Notes: generated by a model from the letters alone, not told the origin. A stretch of 64,000 nt of DNA from an uncultured Tateyamaria sp. (GCF_947497045.1 NZ_CANMEU010000002.1:310001-374000), one strand, 5' to 3'. Shown: positions 28,600 to 38,850, numbered from the stretch's first letter. Numbers and translations are program-made.

Positions 28600-30174
28600 A
28601 TGACAGATCAGACCCATGACCGCCTCCTCATCATCGACTTCGGCAGCCAGGTGACGCAGTTGATCGCGCGCCGCCTGCGCGAGTTGAATGTCTATTGCGA
28701 AATTCATCCCTATCAGAACGTCACAGATGCGTTCCTGCACGATATGGCACCGCGTGCGGTGATCCTGTCGGGAGGCCCCGACAGCGTCACCCGCGATGGC
28801 AGCCCCCGTGCGCCCGAAGCCCTTTTCACCATGGGCGTGCCCGTCCTTGGCATCTGTTATGGGCAACAGGTGATGATGCAGCAGCTTGGCGGCACTGTGA
28901 CGGGCGGCAAAATCTCGGGCGGTGGCGGCACAGCCGAATTCGGGCGCGCCTTTGTCACACCTGCAAGCCCGCTTGATCTGGTCGAGGGCTGGTTTGCCGA
29001 CGGTCGCGAGCAGGTCTGGATGAGCCACGGGGATCACGTCAGCAAACTTGCGCCGGGTTTTGAAGTCTTTGGCACCTCACCCAACGCGCCCTATGCGATC
29101 ACTGCCGACACCAGCCGCCACTTCTATGCGGTGCAGTTCCATCCCGAAGTGCACCACACCCCAATGGGCGCGAAACTCTATGAGAACTTCGTGAAGCTGG
29201 CGGGGTTTACCGGCGACTGGACGATGGGCGCATACCGCGAACAGGCGATCCAGGCGATCCGCGATCAGGTGGGCGACAAACGGGTGATCTGTGGCCTCTC
29301 GGGTGGGGTCGATTCGTCTGTGGCCGCCGTGCTGATCCACGAGGCCATCGGCGATCAACTGACCTGCGTCTTTGTCGATCACGGTCTGCTGCGCAAGAAC
29401 GAGGCGGACGAGGTCGTGGCCATGTTCCGCGACAATTACAACATCCCGCTGATCCATGCGGACGAGGCGGACCTGTTTCTGGGCGAACTCGACGGCCAGT
29501 CCGATCCTGAAACCAAGCGCAAGATTATCGGGCGGCTGTTCATCGACGTGTTCCAGAAATACGCGGATCAGGTCGAGGGGGCAGAGTTCCTCGCACAGGG
29601 CACGCTTTATCCGGACGTGATCGAATCGGTCTCGTTCAGCGGCGGTCCCTCGGTCACGATCAAATCCCACCACAATGTGGGTGGCTTGCCAGAAAAGATG
29701 GGTCTCAAACTGGTCGAACCGCTGCGCGAATTGTTCAAGGACGAGGTGCGGGCTCTGGGCCGTGAGCTCGGCCTGCCCGCCAGCTTTATCGGGCGTCACC
29801 CCTTCCCCGGCCCCGGCCTTGCGATCCGGTGTCCTGGTGAGATCACGCGGCCCAAGCTGGAAATCCTGCGCGAAGCCGACGCCGTCTATATCGACCAGAT
29901 TCGCAAGCACGGGCTTTATGACGAGATCTGGCAGGCCTTTGTTGCGATCCTGCCTGTGCGCACCGTGGGCGTGATGGGCGACGGGCGGACCTATGATTAT
30001 GCCTGCGCCTTGCGCGCGGTCACATCCGTCGATGGGATGACGGCAGACTATTACCCTTTCACGCACGAGTTTCTTGGCGAAACGGCCACACGGATCATCA
30101 ACGAGGTGCCGGGGATCAACCGGGTCACCTATGACATCACCTCGAAACCTCCGGGCACCATTGAATGGGAGTGA
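28600..30174 (+). CDS. guaA: GMP synthase (glutamine-hydrolysing)
   Basis: 524 aa. It aminates XMP to GMP. The class I glutamine amidotransferase half ([16 protein letters not shown], nucleophile in VLGICYGQQ, catalytic His in AVQFHPEV) is followed by the PP-loop ATPase half ([17 protein letters not shown]) and the dimerisation domain ([28 protein letters not shown]). The true start is ATG 28600; the track adds seven residues from a GTG. It leads an operon with the ABM protein and DMT transporter. Confidence 0.97.
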   Translation: MTDQTHDRLLIIDFGSQVTQLIARRLRELNVYCEIHPYQNVTDAFLHDMAPRAVILSGGPDSVTRDGSPRAPEALFTMGVPVLGICYGQQVMMQQLGGTVTGGKISGGGGTAEFGRAFVTPASPLDLVEGWFADGREQVWMSHGDHVSKLAPGFEVFGTSPNAPYAITADTSRHFYAVQFHPEVHHTPMGAKLYENFVKLAGFTGDWTMGAYREQAIQAIRDQVGDKRVICGLSGGVDSSVAAVLIHEAIGDQLTCVFVDHGLLRKNEADEVVAMFRDNYNIPLIHADEADLFLGELDGQSDPETKRKIIGRLFIDVFQKYADQVEGAEFLAQGTLYPDVIESVSFSGGPSVTIKSHHNVGGLPEKMGLKLVEPLRELFKDEVRALGRELGLPASFIGRHPFPGPGLAIRCPGEITRPKLEILREADAVYIDQIRKHGLYDEIWQAFVAILPVRTVGVMGDGRTYDYACALRAVTSVDGMTADYYPFTHEFLGETATRIINEVPGINRVTYDITSKPPGTIEWE

Positions 30175-30443
30175 TCCTGACCGGCACGTTGCGCTGTGCA
30201 GACGCGGACGAGGCCGCCCACGTGCGCGCAGCACTGCCCGAACATATCCGCCTGACACGGGCCGAGGCGGGCTGCGTGTCCTTTGATGTCACCCCAACCG
30301 GGGACCCGCTGATCTGGGATGTGGCCGAAGAGTTCACGACGCCCGAAGCCTTCAACGCCCATGCCACCCGCGCCGCGGCCTCGGATTGGGCGATCCAGAC
30401 CAAGGGCATCACGCGCGACTACAAGATCACGGGCCTGCCATGA
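30165..30443 (+). CDS. Antibiotic biosynthesis monooxygenase (ABM) domain protein
   Basis: 92 aa dimeric ferredoxin-fold protein of the ABM/quinol monooxygenase-like family; the phrase [15 protein letters not shown] followed by [12 protein letters not shown] is typical. The substrate is unknown. The ATG at 30165 overlaps the guaA end by ten bases, and its own stop overlaps the next ATG, so it is translationally coupled to both neighbours. Confidence 0.8.
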   Translation: MGVILTGTLRCADADEAAHVRAALPEHIRLTRAEAGCVSFDVTPTGDPLIWDVAEEFTTPEAFNAHATRAAASDWAIQTKGITRDYKITGLP

Positions 30444-31309
30444 ACCCGGTGCTGAAGGCCGCCCTGTGGATGTCGGGATCAATTGCATCCTTTTCGGTCA
30501 TGGCGGTGGCGGGGCGCGAAGTGTCCCACCACCTCGATACGTTCGAGATTCTGATGTACCGCAGTGTGGTCGGGGTTGTGATCGTGTGTGTGCTGCTGAG
30601 CGCCAGAAGCAACTGGCCCACGGTTCAGACACAGCGGATCGGCACGCACCTGCTGCGCAATCTGGCGCATTTCACGGGCCAGAACCTGTGGTTCTATGCG
30701 GTGACCGTCATACCGCTGGCCCAGGTGTTCGCTCTTGAGTTTACCTCCCCGATCTGGGTGATCGTTCTAAGCCCGCTGATCCTGGGTGAGAGACTTACCC
30801 CGGTGCGCGCCCTTGCCGCCGCGCTTGGGTTCATCGGCATTCTGATCGTGGCGCGCCCCGACATGGCAGGACTCAATGCGGGCGTGATCACCGCTGCCTC
30901 CTCTGCGATCTTCTTTGCGCTCACGATCATGCTCACCAAAAAACTGACGCGTCACGAGGGGATCGGGTCAATCCTGTTCTGGCTGACCGCGATGCAGTTG
31001 GTGATGGGGGTCCTGATGGCGGGCTATGATGGGGATATTGCGCTGCCGGACGGTCAAACCGGGCCTTGGGTCGTACTGATCGGGTGCGCAGGACTGCTGG
31101 CGCATTACTGCCTGACAAATGCGCTGTCGATCGCGCCCGCAACGGTCGTGGTGCCCATTGATTTCATCCGGTTGCCGACCATCGCGGTGATCGGAATGCT
31201 GGTCTACGGCGAAGTGGTTGATATCTGGGTCTTTGTCGGCGCGTTGATCATTTTCGGGGGCAATTACCTTAATATCTGGGTCGAAACGCGCCCAAAAAAC
31301 AGGCTGTGA
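30440..31309 (+). CDS. DMT-superfamily (EamA) transporter
   Basis: 289 aa with ten predicted TM helices in two EamA repeats (residues 10-140 and 155-285). Substrates of this family range from metabolites to amino acids and cannot be told here. ATG 30440 overlaps the ABM stop (ATGA). It is the last gene of the guaA operon. Confidence 0.85.
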   Translation: MNPVLKAALWMSGSIASFSVMAVAGREVSHHLDTFEILMYRSVVGVVIVCVLLSARSNWPTVQTQRIGTHLLRNLAHFTGQNLWFYAVTVIPLAQVFALEFTSPIWVIVLSPLILGERLTPVRALAAALGFIGILIVARPDMAGLNAGVITAASSAIFFALTIMLTKKLTRHEGIGSILFWLTAMQLVMGVLMAGYDGDIALPDGQTGPWVVLIGCAGLLAHYCLTNALSIAPATVVVPIDFIRLPTIAVIGMLVYGEVVDIWVFVGALIIFGGNYLNIWVETRPKNRL

Positions 31310-31403
31310 CCCGAAAGTCACAAATAAATGACGCTTCGTCACGACGCTCCGTTGTGCCCTAGGGTCATTATTGACCGACAGGGGTTGAAAAATGCTAGTT
31401 CCA

Positions 31404-31443
31404 CCCCAACGCGCATTGTGGGGGAACACGAATGCGCATTTTT
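31404..31443 (+). promoter_or_regulatory. Attenuator-like leader of the OMPP1/FadL gene
   Basis: Two interleaved inverted repeats lie just before the gene. Repeat A is CCCCA/TGGGG (31404-31408 with 31419-31423). Repeat B is GCGCATT/AATGCGC (31411-31417 with 31431-31437), followed by ATTTTT. B looks like an intrinsic terminator directly ahead of the Shine-Dalgarno GGGAGGA; A and B cannot form as simple hairpins at the same time. Confidence 0.45.
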
Positions 31444-31456
31444 GGGAGGACTAAAA

Positions 31457-32635
31457 ATGAAAACTCGCGTACTCGCAGCCGCCGCACTCACGGCCTCTGC
31501 GTTCACGGCACAGGCTGGCGGCATCGACCGCTCATCCCAGTTTCTGGGGCCCCTGTTTGAAAAGGGGGGGGAGACCGGCTCATATGTTCAATTCAGCTTT
31601 GGCCGCATCGAACCGAACGCACGAGCTGACGGCATTTCCGACCCGCTGACAGGGTACAACACACCCGGGCTTGCGTTCAAAACCGACCTGACAGACAAGA
31701 TCAGCGTCGCCCTGATCCTTGAAGAACCTTATGGCGCGGACATCCGCTATGAGGAGAGTTCGCCGTTTCTGGGTGGTGGTGCGGGCGTCAATTCGGACCA
31801 GATCTCGCTGATCGGGCGCTACAAGTTCAACGACAACTGGTCGGGTATCCTGGGCGCACGCGCCCTCAAGCTTGACGGGTTCATCGACACGTTTGCAGCC
31901 AACCCGTTCAACGGCAATGCGTTCCTCGGCCCGCTTGGTGCGGCAACATCGCTGCCAATCTCGCTTGAAGCGGACAGCGACTACGACTTTGGTGCCGTGG
32001 TCGGTGTCGCCTACGAAATTCCCGAGATCGCATTGCGGATCGCGTTGTCCTATAATGAAGCCATCGAGGCCGAGTTCGACGGCACGCAAACCTTCTTTAC
32101 CGATGTCGCCCGCACCGCGATCCTGGATCAGAAAGAGGTTCAATTCGGGGTCTCCTTCCCCGAAAGCATCAACCTCGAATTCCAGACAGGGATCGCCGAA
32201 GGCACCCTGCTGTTCGGGTCAATCCGGCACGCCAGATATGACGGGTTCAACCTGACAACACCTGCGACGACCGCAGCCGTGGCCGGCACCCCGTTTACCG
32301 CAGACGTGGACGGTATCAACTTCGTCAACTTCGCCGACAACACCACAACATACAACATCGGTGTCGGGCGCCAGTTCTCGGAGCGTTGGTCGGCCTCGGT
32401 CTCCATCAGCTATGAAAGCGACGGCGTGACACCTTCGACAACCGCACTGGCCCCCACAACGGGGTCGCGCGGCATCGCAATCGGCGCACGCTATGTAGGT
32501 GACCTTGCCACAATCTCCGGCGGCATCAGCTATATCGAACCCGGTGATCAGTTGGTGAACTCGGCCAGCGGCATTGCAGACTTTGACGACAACGACGCCA
32601 TCGCTATTGGTTTCCGCGTCGGCTTTAACTTCTGA
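31457..32635 (+). CDS. OMPP1/FadL-type outer membrane transport protein
   Basis: 392 aa. A Sec signal peptide (MKTRVLAAAALTASAFTAQA) is cleaved before the short GGIDRSSQ N-terminal hatch region. The remainder is beta-strand rich and ends in an aromatic residue (GFRVGFNF), as outer-membrane barrels do. FadL proteins import long-chain fatty acids and other hydrophobic compounds. The start follows GGGAGGA. The gene is single, flanked by an attenuator-like leader and an intrinsic terminator. Confidence 0.87.
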   Translation: MKTRVLAAAALTASAFTAQAGGIDRSSQFLGPLFEKGGETGSYVQFSFGRIEPNARADGISDPLTGYNTPGLAFKTDLTDKISVALILEEPYGADIRYEESSPFLGGGAGVNSDQISLIGRYKFNDNWSGILGARALKLDGFIDTFAANPFNGNAFLGPLGAATSLPISLEADSDYDFGAVVGVAYEIPEIALRIALSYNEAIEAEFDGTQTFFTDVARTAILDQKEVQFGVSFPESINLEFQTGIAEGTLLFGSIRHARYDGFNLTTPATTAAVAGTPFTADVDGINFVNFADNTTTYNIGVGRQFSERWSASVSISYESDGVTPSTTALAPTTGSRGIAIGARYVGDLATISGGISYIEPGDQLVNSASGIADFDDNDAIAIGFRVGFNF

Positions 32636-32667
32636 TCTGCGCCCACTCGCAGATTGCACAGCATCGA

Positions 32668-32694
32668 CCCCGTCCAGATCTGGGCGGGGTTTTT
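32668..32694 (+). terminator. Intrinsic terminator after the FadL-type gene
   Basis: CCCCGTCCAG-AT-CTGGGCGGGG, an 8-10 bp stem with one G-T pair, is followed by TTTTT, about 30 bases after the stop. Confidence 0.9.
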
Positions 32695-32740
32695 CTTTGC
32701 GCAGGATTCGGGTGGTGACCTGCCTGCCGCTCTGCCATTG

Positions 32741-33685
32741 ATGGCCCCCATGACACTCCAGAAAACCATGACGGGCCGGGCGTGGGCCGAGATGCTGCTG
32801 CTGGCCCTGATCTGGGGTGGTTCATTCCTGTCGATCCGCATTGCGCTGGACGAAGTGGCCCCGCTCACCTCCGTGGCGCACCGCACCGGGTGGGCGATGC
32901 TGGTGCTGTGGGCCGTGGTGATTGCGATGCGGCTACCAATCCCGCGCAATCCGCAGATCTGGGTCGGGTTTCTGGGCATGGGGCTGCTCAACAACGTCAT
33001 TCCCTTCGGGTTGATGGCATGGGGGCAATTGCACATCGAAACCGGGCTGACCTCGATCCTGAACGCTGCGACAGCGATCTTCGGAGTGATCGCGGCGGCC
33101 CTCTTCTTTGCGGATGAGCGGATCACCCCGCGCAAGGGGATCGGCGTCGCTTTGGGCTTTTTCGGGGTCGCCACCGCCATCGGGTTGGAAAACTTCCGCA
33201 GTTTCGATCTGCGCAGTCTGGCGCAACTGGCGATCATCGCAGGTACGATCAGTTACGCGCTGGCCGGGGTCTGGGCGCGCAGGATGCTGGGCGGGCTTGC
33301 GCCACAGGTTGCGGCGGCGGGCATGCTGAGCGGGTCGACCCTGATCACCCTGCCGATGGCGTGGATCATTGACGGACCGATCACCCTCGCGCTGCAAACC
33401 GACACGATGCTGGCCATTGGATACTATGCCCTGATCGCAACGGCAGGTGCATATCTGCTGTATTATCGCGTGCTGGCCATGGCCGGATCAGGCAACCTGA
33501 TGCTGGTCACATTGCTGATCGCACCCGTCGCCATCACGCTCGGCGCGGTGGTGCGGGGCGAGACGCTCAGCGCCAACGCCTTTGCAGGCTTTGCCCTGCT
33601 GGCGCTCGGGCTGATGATCCTTGATGGGCGCATCTGGACCCTGATCCGGGGCAGAGCCGTTGACCGCCCCCGTCCCCCCGGCTAG
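32741..33685 (+). CDS. DMT-superfamily (EamA) transporter
   Basis: 314 aa with ten TM helices in two EamA repeats; WGGSFLSIRIAL opens the first repeat. The track start at 32654 cannot be right because the preceding gene's terminator lies inside the extension. ATG 32741 or 32750 is the likely start. The substrate is unknown. It is only distantly similar to the EamA protein at 30440. Confidence 0.82.
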   Translation: MAPMTLQKTMTGRAWAEMLLLALIWGGSFLSIRIALDEVAPLTSVAHRTGWAMLVLWAVVIAMRLPIPRNPQIWVGFLGMGLLNNVIPFGLMAWGQLHIETGLTSILNAATAIFGVIAAALFFADERITPRKGIGVALGFFGVATAIGLENFRSFDLRSLAQLAIIAGTISYALAGVWARRMLGGLAPQVAAAGMLSGSTLITLPMAWIIDGPITLALQTDTMLAIGYYALIATAGAYLLYYRVLAMAGSGNLMLVTLLIAPVAITLGAVVRGETLSANAFAGFALLALGLMILDGRIWTLIRGRAVDRPRPPG

Positions 33686-33722
33686 GACAGCGCGCACGAC
33701 CACGGGGACAGGAACCACGCAC

Positions 33723-34586
33723 ATGCTTTACCGCGATGCCGACCATTGGCGCGCCGCTGCGCAAAAACGGGTGCTGGTCTATGGGATGTCCGGGCTTGGC
33801 AAGACGCATATGTCGACAACCGTGCGCGCATCGGGCAACTGGTTTCACTATTCGATCGATTACCGGATCGGCACGCGCTACATGGGCGAGCTGATCGCCG
33901 ACAACGCCAAGGCCGAAGCGATGAAGGTGCCGTTCCTGCGCGCGCTTCTGCTCAGCGACAGCATCTATATCGGGTCCAACATCACCTTTGACAATCTCAG
34001 CCCAGTGTCCACCTATCTGGGCAAACCTGGGGATGCGGACAAAGGCGGGCTGCCCATCGATGAATACCAGCGGCGGCAAGAGCAATTCCGCACCTCCGAA
34101 ATCGCAGCACTGAACGACACCGCCTATTTCGCGGACCGGGCACATGACCTTTATGGTTATCCGCACTTTATCTGCGACACGGGCGGGTCGATCTGCGAAT
34201 GGATAGACCCGGACGATGACACTGACCCTCTTATGCAAGCCCTCAGCACGGCCTGCCTCCCGATCTGGATCAAAGGGGACACGGCACACACCGCCGCCCT
34301 GATCGCGCGCTTTGACAAGGCTCCCAAACCCATGGCCTATCAGCCCGCCTTTCTGCTCCAGTGCTGGGACAGCTATCTGGCTGAAACGGGCCTCGGCGAG
34401 GACAGGGTGGACCCGGACGCCTTTGTACGCTGGACCTACGCACGCGCACTTGCCCACCGCCAGCCCCGCTATGAGGCGATGTCGCGGTGGGGCGTGACCG
34501 TGACCGCGGACGAGGTCGCCTCGCTCAAAGGTGAAGCGGATTTTGTCGATCTGGTCGCGGATGCCCTTGAGCGGCGTGCGCCCTAG
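33723..34586 (+). CDS. Conserved P-loop ATPase-like protein of unknown function
   Basis: 287 aa. A Walker A (YGMSGLGKTHMS, residues 20-31) opens the protein, but I see no clear Walker B or known fold beyond it. Tyr/Trp-rich segments (WFHYSIDYRIGTRYMGELI, CDTGGSICEWIDPDDDTD) look like conserved functional patches. It stands alone between an EamA transporter and metA. It may be a nucleoside/metabolite kinase-like or AAA-type NTPase; I cannot choose. Confidence 0.6.
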   Translation: MLYRDADHWRAAAQKRVLVYGMSGLGKTHMSTTVRASGNWFHYSIDYRIGTRYMGELIADNAKAEAMKVPFLRALLLSDSIYIGSNITFDNLSPVSTYLGKPGDADKGGLPIDEYQRRQEQFRTSEIAALNDTAYFADRAHDLYGYPHFICDTGGSICEWIDPDDDTDPLMQALSTACLPIWIKGDTAHTAALIARFDKAPKPMAYQPAFLLQCWDSYLAETGLGEDRVDPDAFVRWTYARALAHRQPRYEAMSRWGVTVTADEVASLKGEADFVDLVADALERRAP

Positions 34587-34658
34587 GGCTATCTGCACCT
34601 TTCGCTTCATTGTTCCATAAATATGCACCTCTCCCCGTGCGCCATCAGGACCACACTC

Positions 34659-35606
34659 ATGCCCATAAAGCTCCCCTCCACCCTGCCCGCCTATGACGTT
34701 CTGACGAACGAGGGCGTGATGGTGATGGACGAAGAGCTGGCGGCCCATCAGGACATCCGACCCCTCAAGATCGGGCTGCTCAACCTGATGCCCAAGAAGA
34801 TCCAGACCGAAACCCAGTTTGCGCGCCTGATCGGGGCAACCCCGCTGCAAATCGAGTTGACGCTGATCCGCATGTCCGACCGCGAAAGCAAACATACCGC
34901 CGCCGAACATATGGAGAGTTTCTACAAACCCTTCTCGGACATCCGCGACCAGAAATTTGACGGGCTGATCATCACCGGCGCACCCATCGAACATCTCGAC
35001 TTTGAGGATGTGGATTACTGGGGCGAGTTGGAACAGATCATGGACTGGACCCAGACCAACGTGCACTCGACCTTTGGGGTGTGCTGGGGTGGGATGGCGA
35101 TGCTGCACCACTTCCACAAGGTGCCCAAACACCTGCTTGGCTCAAAGCTGTTCGGGACCTATCGGCATGCCAACCTGGCACCCGCCTCACCCTATTTGCG
35201 CGGATTCTCGGATGATTGCGTGATCCCCGTCAGCCGTTGGACCGAAGTGCGCCGCCCCGAGGTCGAAGCCGCAGGCCTGCCGATCCTGTTGGGTTCCGAC
35301 GTAACCGGGCCCTGCCTGATCGAAGATCCGGCGCACCGCGCGCTCTATATCCTGAACCACTTTGAATATGACAGCGACACGCTGAAACAGGAATATGACC
35401 GCGATCTGGACTCGGTACAGGTCGAAGGCGCGGATATCGCGCTGCCGGTGGGCTATTTCCCCGAAAACGACCCCGCGCAGGCCCCCGCGAACCGCTGGCG
35501 CAGCCATGCGCATCTACTTTATGGCAACTGGCTGTCCGAGATCTATCTAACCACTCCATACGAGATGGAACGGATCGGACAGGATCGCACGGATTTGCGA
35601 GGATAA
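34659..35606 (+). CDS. metAA: Homoserine O-acetyltransferase, MetA type
   Basis: 315 aa. It acylates homoserine in methionine synthesis. The catalytic Cys is in [15 protein letters not shown], and the [23 protein letters not shown] segment is diagnostic for MetA. The position that separates acetyl- from succinyl-CoA users carries Glu here ([18 protein letters not shown]. coli has Gly), which indicates acetyl-CoA. The conserved start is ATG 34659. The 72-bp gap before it shows no recognisable SAM riboswitch. Confidence 0.92.
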   Translation: MPIKLPSTLPAYDVLTNEGVMVMDEELAAHQDIRPLKIGLLNLMPKKIQTETQFARLIGATPLQIELTLIRMSDRESKHTAAEHMESFYKPFSDIRDQKFDGLIITGAPIEHLDFEDVDYWGELEQIMDWTQTNVHSTFGVCWGGMAMLHHFHKVPKHLLGSKLFGTYRHANLAPASPYLRGFSDDCVIPVSRWTEVRRPEVEAAGLPILLGSDVTGPCLIEDPAHRALYILNHFEYDSDTLKQEYDRDLDSVQVEGADIALPVGYFPENDPAQAPANRWRSHAHLLYGNWLSEIYLTTPYEMERIGQDRTDLRG

Positions 35607-35610
35607 GCAC

Positions 35611-36582
35611 ATGAAAACAGCGTTCTGGCTGCTTTTGGCGGTTGTCGTCCTGTGCGTCGGTCTGGTGCAGTTCTTCGCGTTCAAGCGCGACCGCGACGCG
35701 GCTGCCGCCTATCCCCCCGCAGGCCAGCTTCTGGATGTAAACGGGGTCACCGTACATGCCGAACAGATGGGAACGGGCCCGGATCTGGTGCTGATCCATG
35801 GGGCGTCGGGCAACACACGCGACTTCACGCTTGGCTTTGCCCAAGGGTTGCAGGACCGCTATCGCATCACCATCCTGGATCGTCCCGGTCTGGGCTGGAC
35901 TGACCAGATCGAACCCGAACACAAGCGCGCATGGTCCACCGCTCATGCCAACCCGCGCGATCAGGCGCGACTGCTCAAGGCGGCAACCGACCAGCTTGGA
36001 GTCGAAAACCCGATCGTGCTTGGCCACTCGTTTGGCGGGATCGTGGCGCTGGCATGGGCGCTCGAATTTGATGATCTGGCGGGGGTCGTATCCGTGGCCG
36101 GGGTCGCAAACCCATGGCCCGGCGATCTGGGGTGGACATATACGGTCAACGGTTCGGCATGGGGCAGCGCCCTGGTGGTGCCGGTCCTGTCAGCCTTTGT
36201 CCCACAGGCTTACGTGGATGCCACCGTGGCCAATATCTTTACGCCGCACAGCGCGCCCGAGGGCTATGTGGACCATGTCGGCCCCACCCTGATCCTGCGG
36301 CGCCATTCGATGCGGGCCAATGCGCGGCAGGTGAATTGGCTGCGCCCTTATGTGGTTGAGATGTCATCAGAATATGGTGGGATCGACATCCCTGTCGAGG
36401 TGGTGCACGGCGACGCGGACACCATCGTGCCGCTTGAGGTACACTCCGCCAAGCTGCCCGCCCAGATTAAGGGTGCCAATGTTACCGTCCTTGAAGGGGC
36501 TGGCCACATGCCCCAGCACACCCACCCCGAGGCCGTGATCGAGGCCATCGACCGGGTCGCTGCGCGTGCGGGTTTGCGTTAA
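35611..36582 (+). CDS. Alpha/beta hydrolase
   Basis: 323 aa. An N-terminal TM or signal anchor (residues 4-24) suggests periplasmic display. The fold shows the oxyanion HGASGNTRDF, nucleophile elbow GHSFGG near residue 137, an acid region VVHGDADTIVPL and the catalytic His in GAGHMPQHTHPEA. The substrate is unknown; haloperoxidase- or esterase-like enzymes are possible. It starts four bases after metAA and is probably cotranscribed. Confidence 0.82.
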   Translation: MKTAFWLLLAVVVLCVGLVQFFAFKRDRDAAAAYPPAGQLLDVNGVTVHAEQMGTGPDLVLIHGASGNTRDFTLGFAQGLQDRYRITILDRPGLGWTDQIEPEHKRAWSTAHANPRDQARLLKAATDQLGVENPIVLGHSFGGIVALAWALEFDDLAGVVSVAGVANPWPGDLGWTYTVNGSAWGSALVVPVLSAFVPQAYVDATVANIFTPHSAPEGYVDHVGPTLILRRHSMRANARQVNWLRPYVVEMSSEYGGIDIPVEVVHGDADTIVPLEVHSAKLPAQIKGANVTVLEGAGHMPQHTHPEAVIEAIDRVAARAGLR

Positions 36583-36633
36583 CCGCCGCCCTCCCCCATA
36601 TTGCATGTTAAGAGCAGTAACTTGGACCATGCC

Positions 36634-37503
36634 ATGACCCTTCCCTTTGACGGGGCGATCTCCGATTTTTACGAAAATGGCGCGCCGGACGACATTCGCG
36701 CGGCGATCAAGGACGCGGACGAGGATGATATCCTCGCCCCCTCCTACCCCCATCCTCGGCGCATGAAGCGCAAGGCCTATGAGGCCGAAATGGAGACATT
36801 GCAGATCGAGCTGGTCAAGATGCAGGCGTGGGCCTCGGCCAGCGGTGCGCGGGTAGCCTGCGTGTTTGAGGGGCGCGATGCGGCGGGCAAAGGCGGCACG
36901 ATCAAGCGGTTCCGCGAGAACCTCAACCCGCGTGGTGCGCGTGTCGTTGCCTTGTCCAAACCGACCGAAACCGAAGCGAGCCAGTGGTATTTCCAACGCT
37001 ATATCAAACAGTTACCCGCAGGTGGGCAGATCAGCTTTTTTGATCGCAGCTGGTACAATCGGGGCGTGGTCGAACGGGTCTTTGGCTTTTGCACGTCCGA
37101 ACAGCGCGCGCAGTTCTTCAAGCAGGTAAACCCGGTTGAGCAGATGATGGTCGAGGACGGCATCCACCTGTTCAAGTTCTGGCTGAACGTGGGCCGCGCC
37201 GAGCAGCTGCGCCGCATCCGCGCGCGCGAACGGGATCGGCTCAAGCAGTGGAAGCTCAGCTGGATCGATGTCGAGGGTCTCAAGAAATGGGATGCCTATT
37301 CGGCAGCCATCCGCGAAACGCTGGATTTGACCCACACCGAAACCGCGCCCTGGACCATCGTGCGTTCAGACGACAAGAAACGGGCCCGCCTCGCAGCGAT
37401 CCGCACCGTTCTGCATGGGCTTGATTACACGAATAAAGACTCCCAAGCCATTGGAAAGGTTGACAAAGGCATTTGCGGTGCCCCGGACATTTGGGATGCC
37501 TAA
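36634..37503 (+). CDS. ppk2: Polyphosphate kinase 2 (PPK2 family)
   Basis: 289 aa. PPK2 enzymes transfer phosphate between polyphosphate and nucleotides. Visible are Walker A ([15 protein letters not shown]), the lid/Walker B region ([18 protein letters not shown]) and the C-terminal [15 protein letters not shown] single PPK2 domain of this length fits class I, which phosphorylates nucleoside diphosphates. The start is MTLPFDG at 36634; the track's TTG lies earlier. It overlaps the TetR gene by eight bases. Confidence 0.93.
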   Translation: MTLPFDGAISDFYENGAPDDIRAAIKDADEDDILAPSYPHPRRMKRKAYEAEMETLQIELVKMQAWASASGARVACVFEGRDAAGKGGTIKRFRENLNPRGARVVALSKPTETEASQWYFQRYIKQLPAGGQISFFDRSWYNRGVVERVFGFCTSEQRAQFFKQVNPVEQMMVEDGIHLFKFWLNVGRAEQLRRIRARERDRLKQWKLSWIDVEGLKKWDAYSAAIRETLDLTHTETAPWTIVRSDDKKRARLAAIRTVLHGLDYTNKDSQAIGKVDKGICGAPDIWDA

Positions 37504-38113
37504 ACGCGGCTACCACCACGGCAATCTGCGGCAAGCCCTGATTGATGCCGCCCTCGTTCTGATCGAGGAGAAAGGACCAACCGGGTTTACCCTGTCCGAG
37601 GCCGCCAAGAAGGCCGGCGTGACCCCGGCAGCCGTCTATCGCCACTACGAAGGACGCGCGGATCTGATCGCCGAGTGCGCGCGGCAGGGTTATGGTATCT
37701 TTGCCGACCTCATGGAGCATGCCTATCAATCCGGTCAGCCCTCGGCGCTGGCTGCGTTCGAGGCAACGGGGCGCGCCTATCTCGCCTTCGCCCGTCGCTT
37801 TCCCGGCCACTATATCGCGATGTTCGAGGCGGGCATTTCGGTCAACCGCACCCCCGAACTGGCGGATGTGGCCGCGCGGGCCAATGGGGTGCTGGAAAAG
37901 GCCGCCGGTGATCTGAGCCAGCACATCCCCGCAGACAAACGCCCCCCGGCCTCCATGTTTTCGGCCCATATCTGGGCGATGAGCCACGGTGTGGTCGAGC
38001 TGTTTGCGCGCAATTCACCGGGCCGCGCCTCGCCCTTTCCGCCCGAAGACCTGCTGGAGTCGGGCATCGGGATTTATTTGCGGGGCTTGGGGCTGATCCG
38101 GCCCGACGACTGA
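37496..38113 (+). CDS. TetR/AcrR family transcriptional regulator
   Basis: 205 aa. An N-terminal TetR HTH ([46 protein letters not shown]) is followed by a ligand-binding helical domain with the WHG-type C-terminal layout ([13 protein letters not shown]). The ATG at 37496 overlaps the ppk2 stop, suggesting joint expression. The target and ligand are unknown; ppk2 is the obvious candidate target. Confidence 0.88.
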   Translation: MPKRGYHHGNLRQALIDAALVLIEEKGPTGFTLSEAAKKAGVTPAAVYRHYEGRADLIAECARQGYGIFADLMEHAYQSGQPSALAAFEATGRAYLAFARRFPGHYIAMFEAGISVNRTPELADVAARANGVLEKAAGDLSQHIPADKRPPASMFSAHIWAMSHGVVELFARNSPGRASPFPPEDLLESGIGIYLRGLGLIRPDD

Positions 38114-38121
38114 CCCCCGAC

Positions 38122-38748
38122 CTAGGGGAGACGTTTGCGGACCTGCACCAGCATCGCCTGTTTCTGCTTTTCCAGATTGCGGCGGCGCAGCCGCTCTGAC
38201 AGCCACTGGGTCTTGATCAACACGATCTCGCCCAGTCCATCGACCAGATAAAACCGCGCGCCGCCATCAATGACGACAATGTTGCCCCAGTGGATCCCAC
38301 TGGCGATGCAGCCCTGATCGGCCATGTCATCGAAAAATGCCGCCAGTTTGTCGGCAAAGGCCGTCGTGGCGTGACCACCCTGGCAAAACGCCTTGACCGT
38401 GGGGGCCAGCGCACCGTCCACATCCACGATCTTTTCAACCAACGCACCAGGTCCTCGGCTGGTTTCGCAATACCCCATCAGACGCGGCAGGAACGAGGGC
38501 AACGCACCGTTGCGCCACAACAGCGCGACATATTCGTCCTGTTCGCGTTGCATGGTGCGCAGACTGCCAAAGCGGATCAAAGCGGGTCGGTTGATCCAGC
38601 GGGTTTTCAGCTTGCGCAAGTCCTTGCTGGTTGATTTTGGCAGTTTGATCAGCACGTTATCTTGACCGGGATGCTGATACACCAACCTGTTCTCGCCTTG
38701 GGCGATCAGCTCTGCCTGATCCAGATCAATGATATCGGTCGCGTCCAT
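38122..38748 (-). CDS. YrbL-like (protein kinase-fold) protein
   Basis: 208 aa, similar to the PhoP-regulated YrbL family, whose fold is related to small-molecule/protein kinases. GENRLVYQHPGQDNVLIKL resembles the glycine-loop and Lys region; GIHWGNIVVIDGG resembles the catalytic loop, with FYLVDGLGEI after it. The conserved start is ATG 38748; the track's N-terminal extension crosses the rpsI terminator. Function unknown. Confidence 0.75.
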   Translation of the reverse strand: MDATDIIDLDQAELIAQGENRLVYQHPGQDNVLIKLPKSTSKDLRKLKTRWINRPALIRFGSLRTMQREQDEYVALLWRNGALPSFLPRLMGYCETSRGPGALVEKIVDVDGALAPTVKAFCQGGHATTAFADKLAAFFDDMADQGCIASGIHWGNIVVIDGGARFYLVDGLGEIVLIKTQWLSERLRRRNLEKQKQAMLVQVRKRLP

Positions 38749-38821
38749 GGCCCCATCCCGGTGTTCTTGCCCGCCCTGCCCCTCAAGGGCAAAATTAAGG
38801 GCCGCAACAGGCAACGGCCAG

Positions 38822-38850
38822 AAAAAAAGCCCACTGAAAAGCGGGCTTTT
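38822..38850 (-). terminator. Intrinsic terminator of the rplM-rpsI operon
   Basis: On the minus strand GCCCGCT-TTTC-AGTGGGC (7 bp, one G-T pair) is followed by seven T's, about 20 bases after the rpsI stop. Confidence 0.92.

Noticed and set aside
34587-34658. SAM riboswitch upstream of metAA
   Set aside because: I could not find a SAM-II or other SAM aptamer core in the 72-bp gap, which is also very short.
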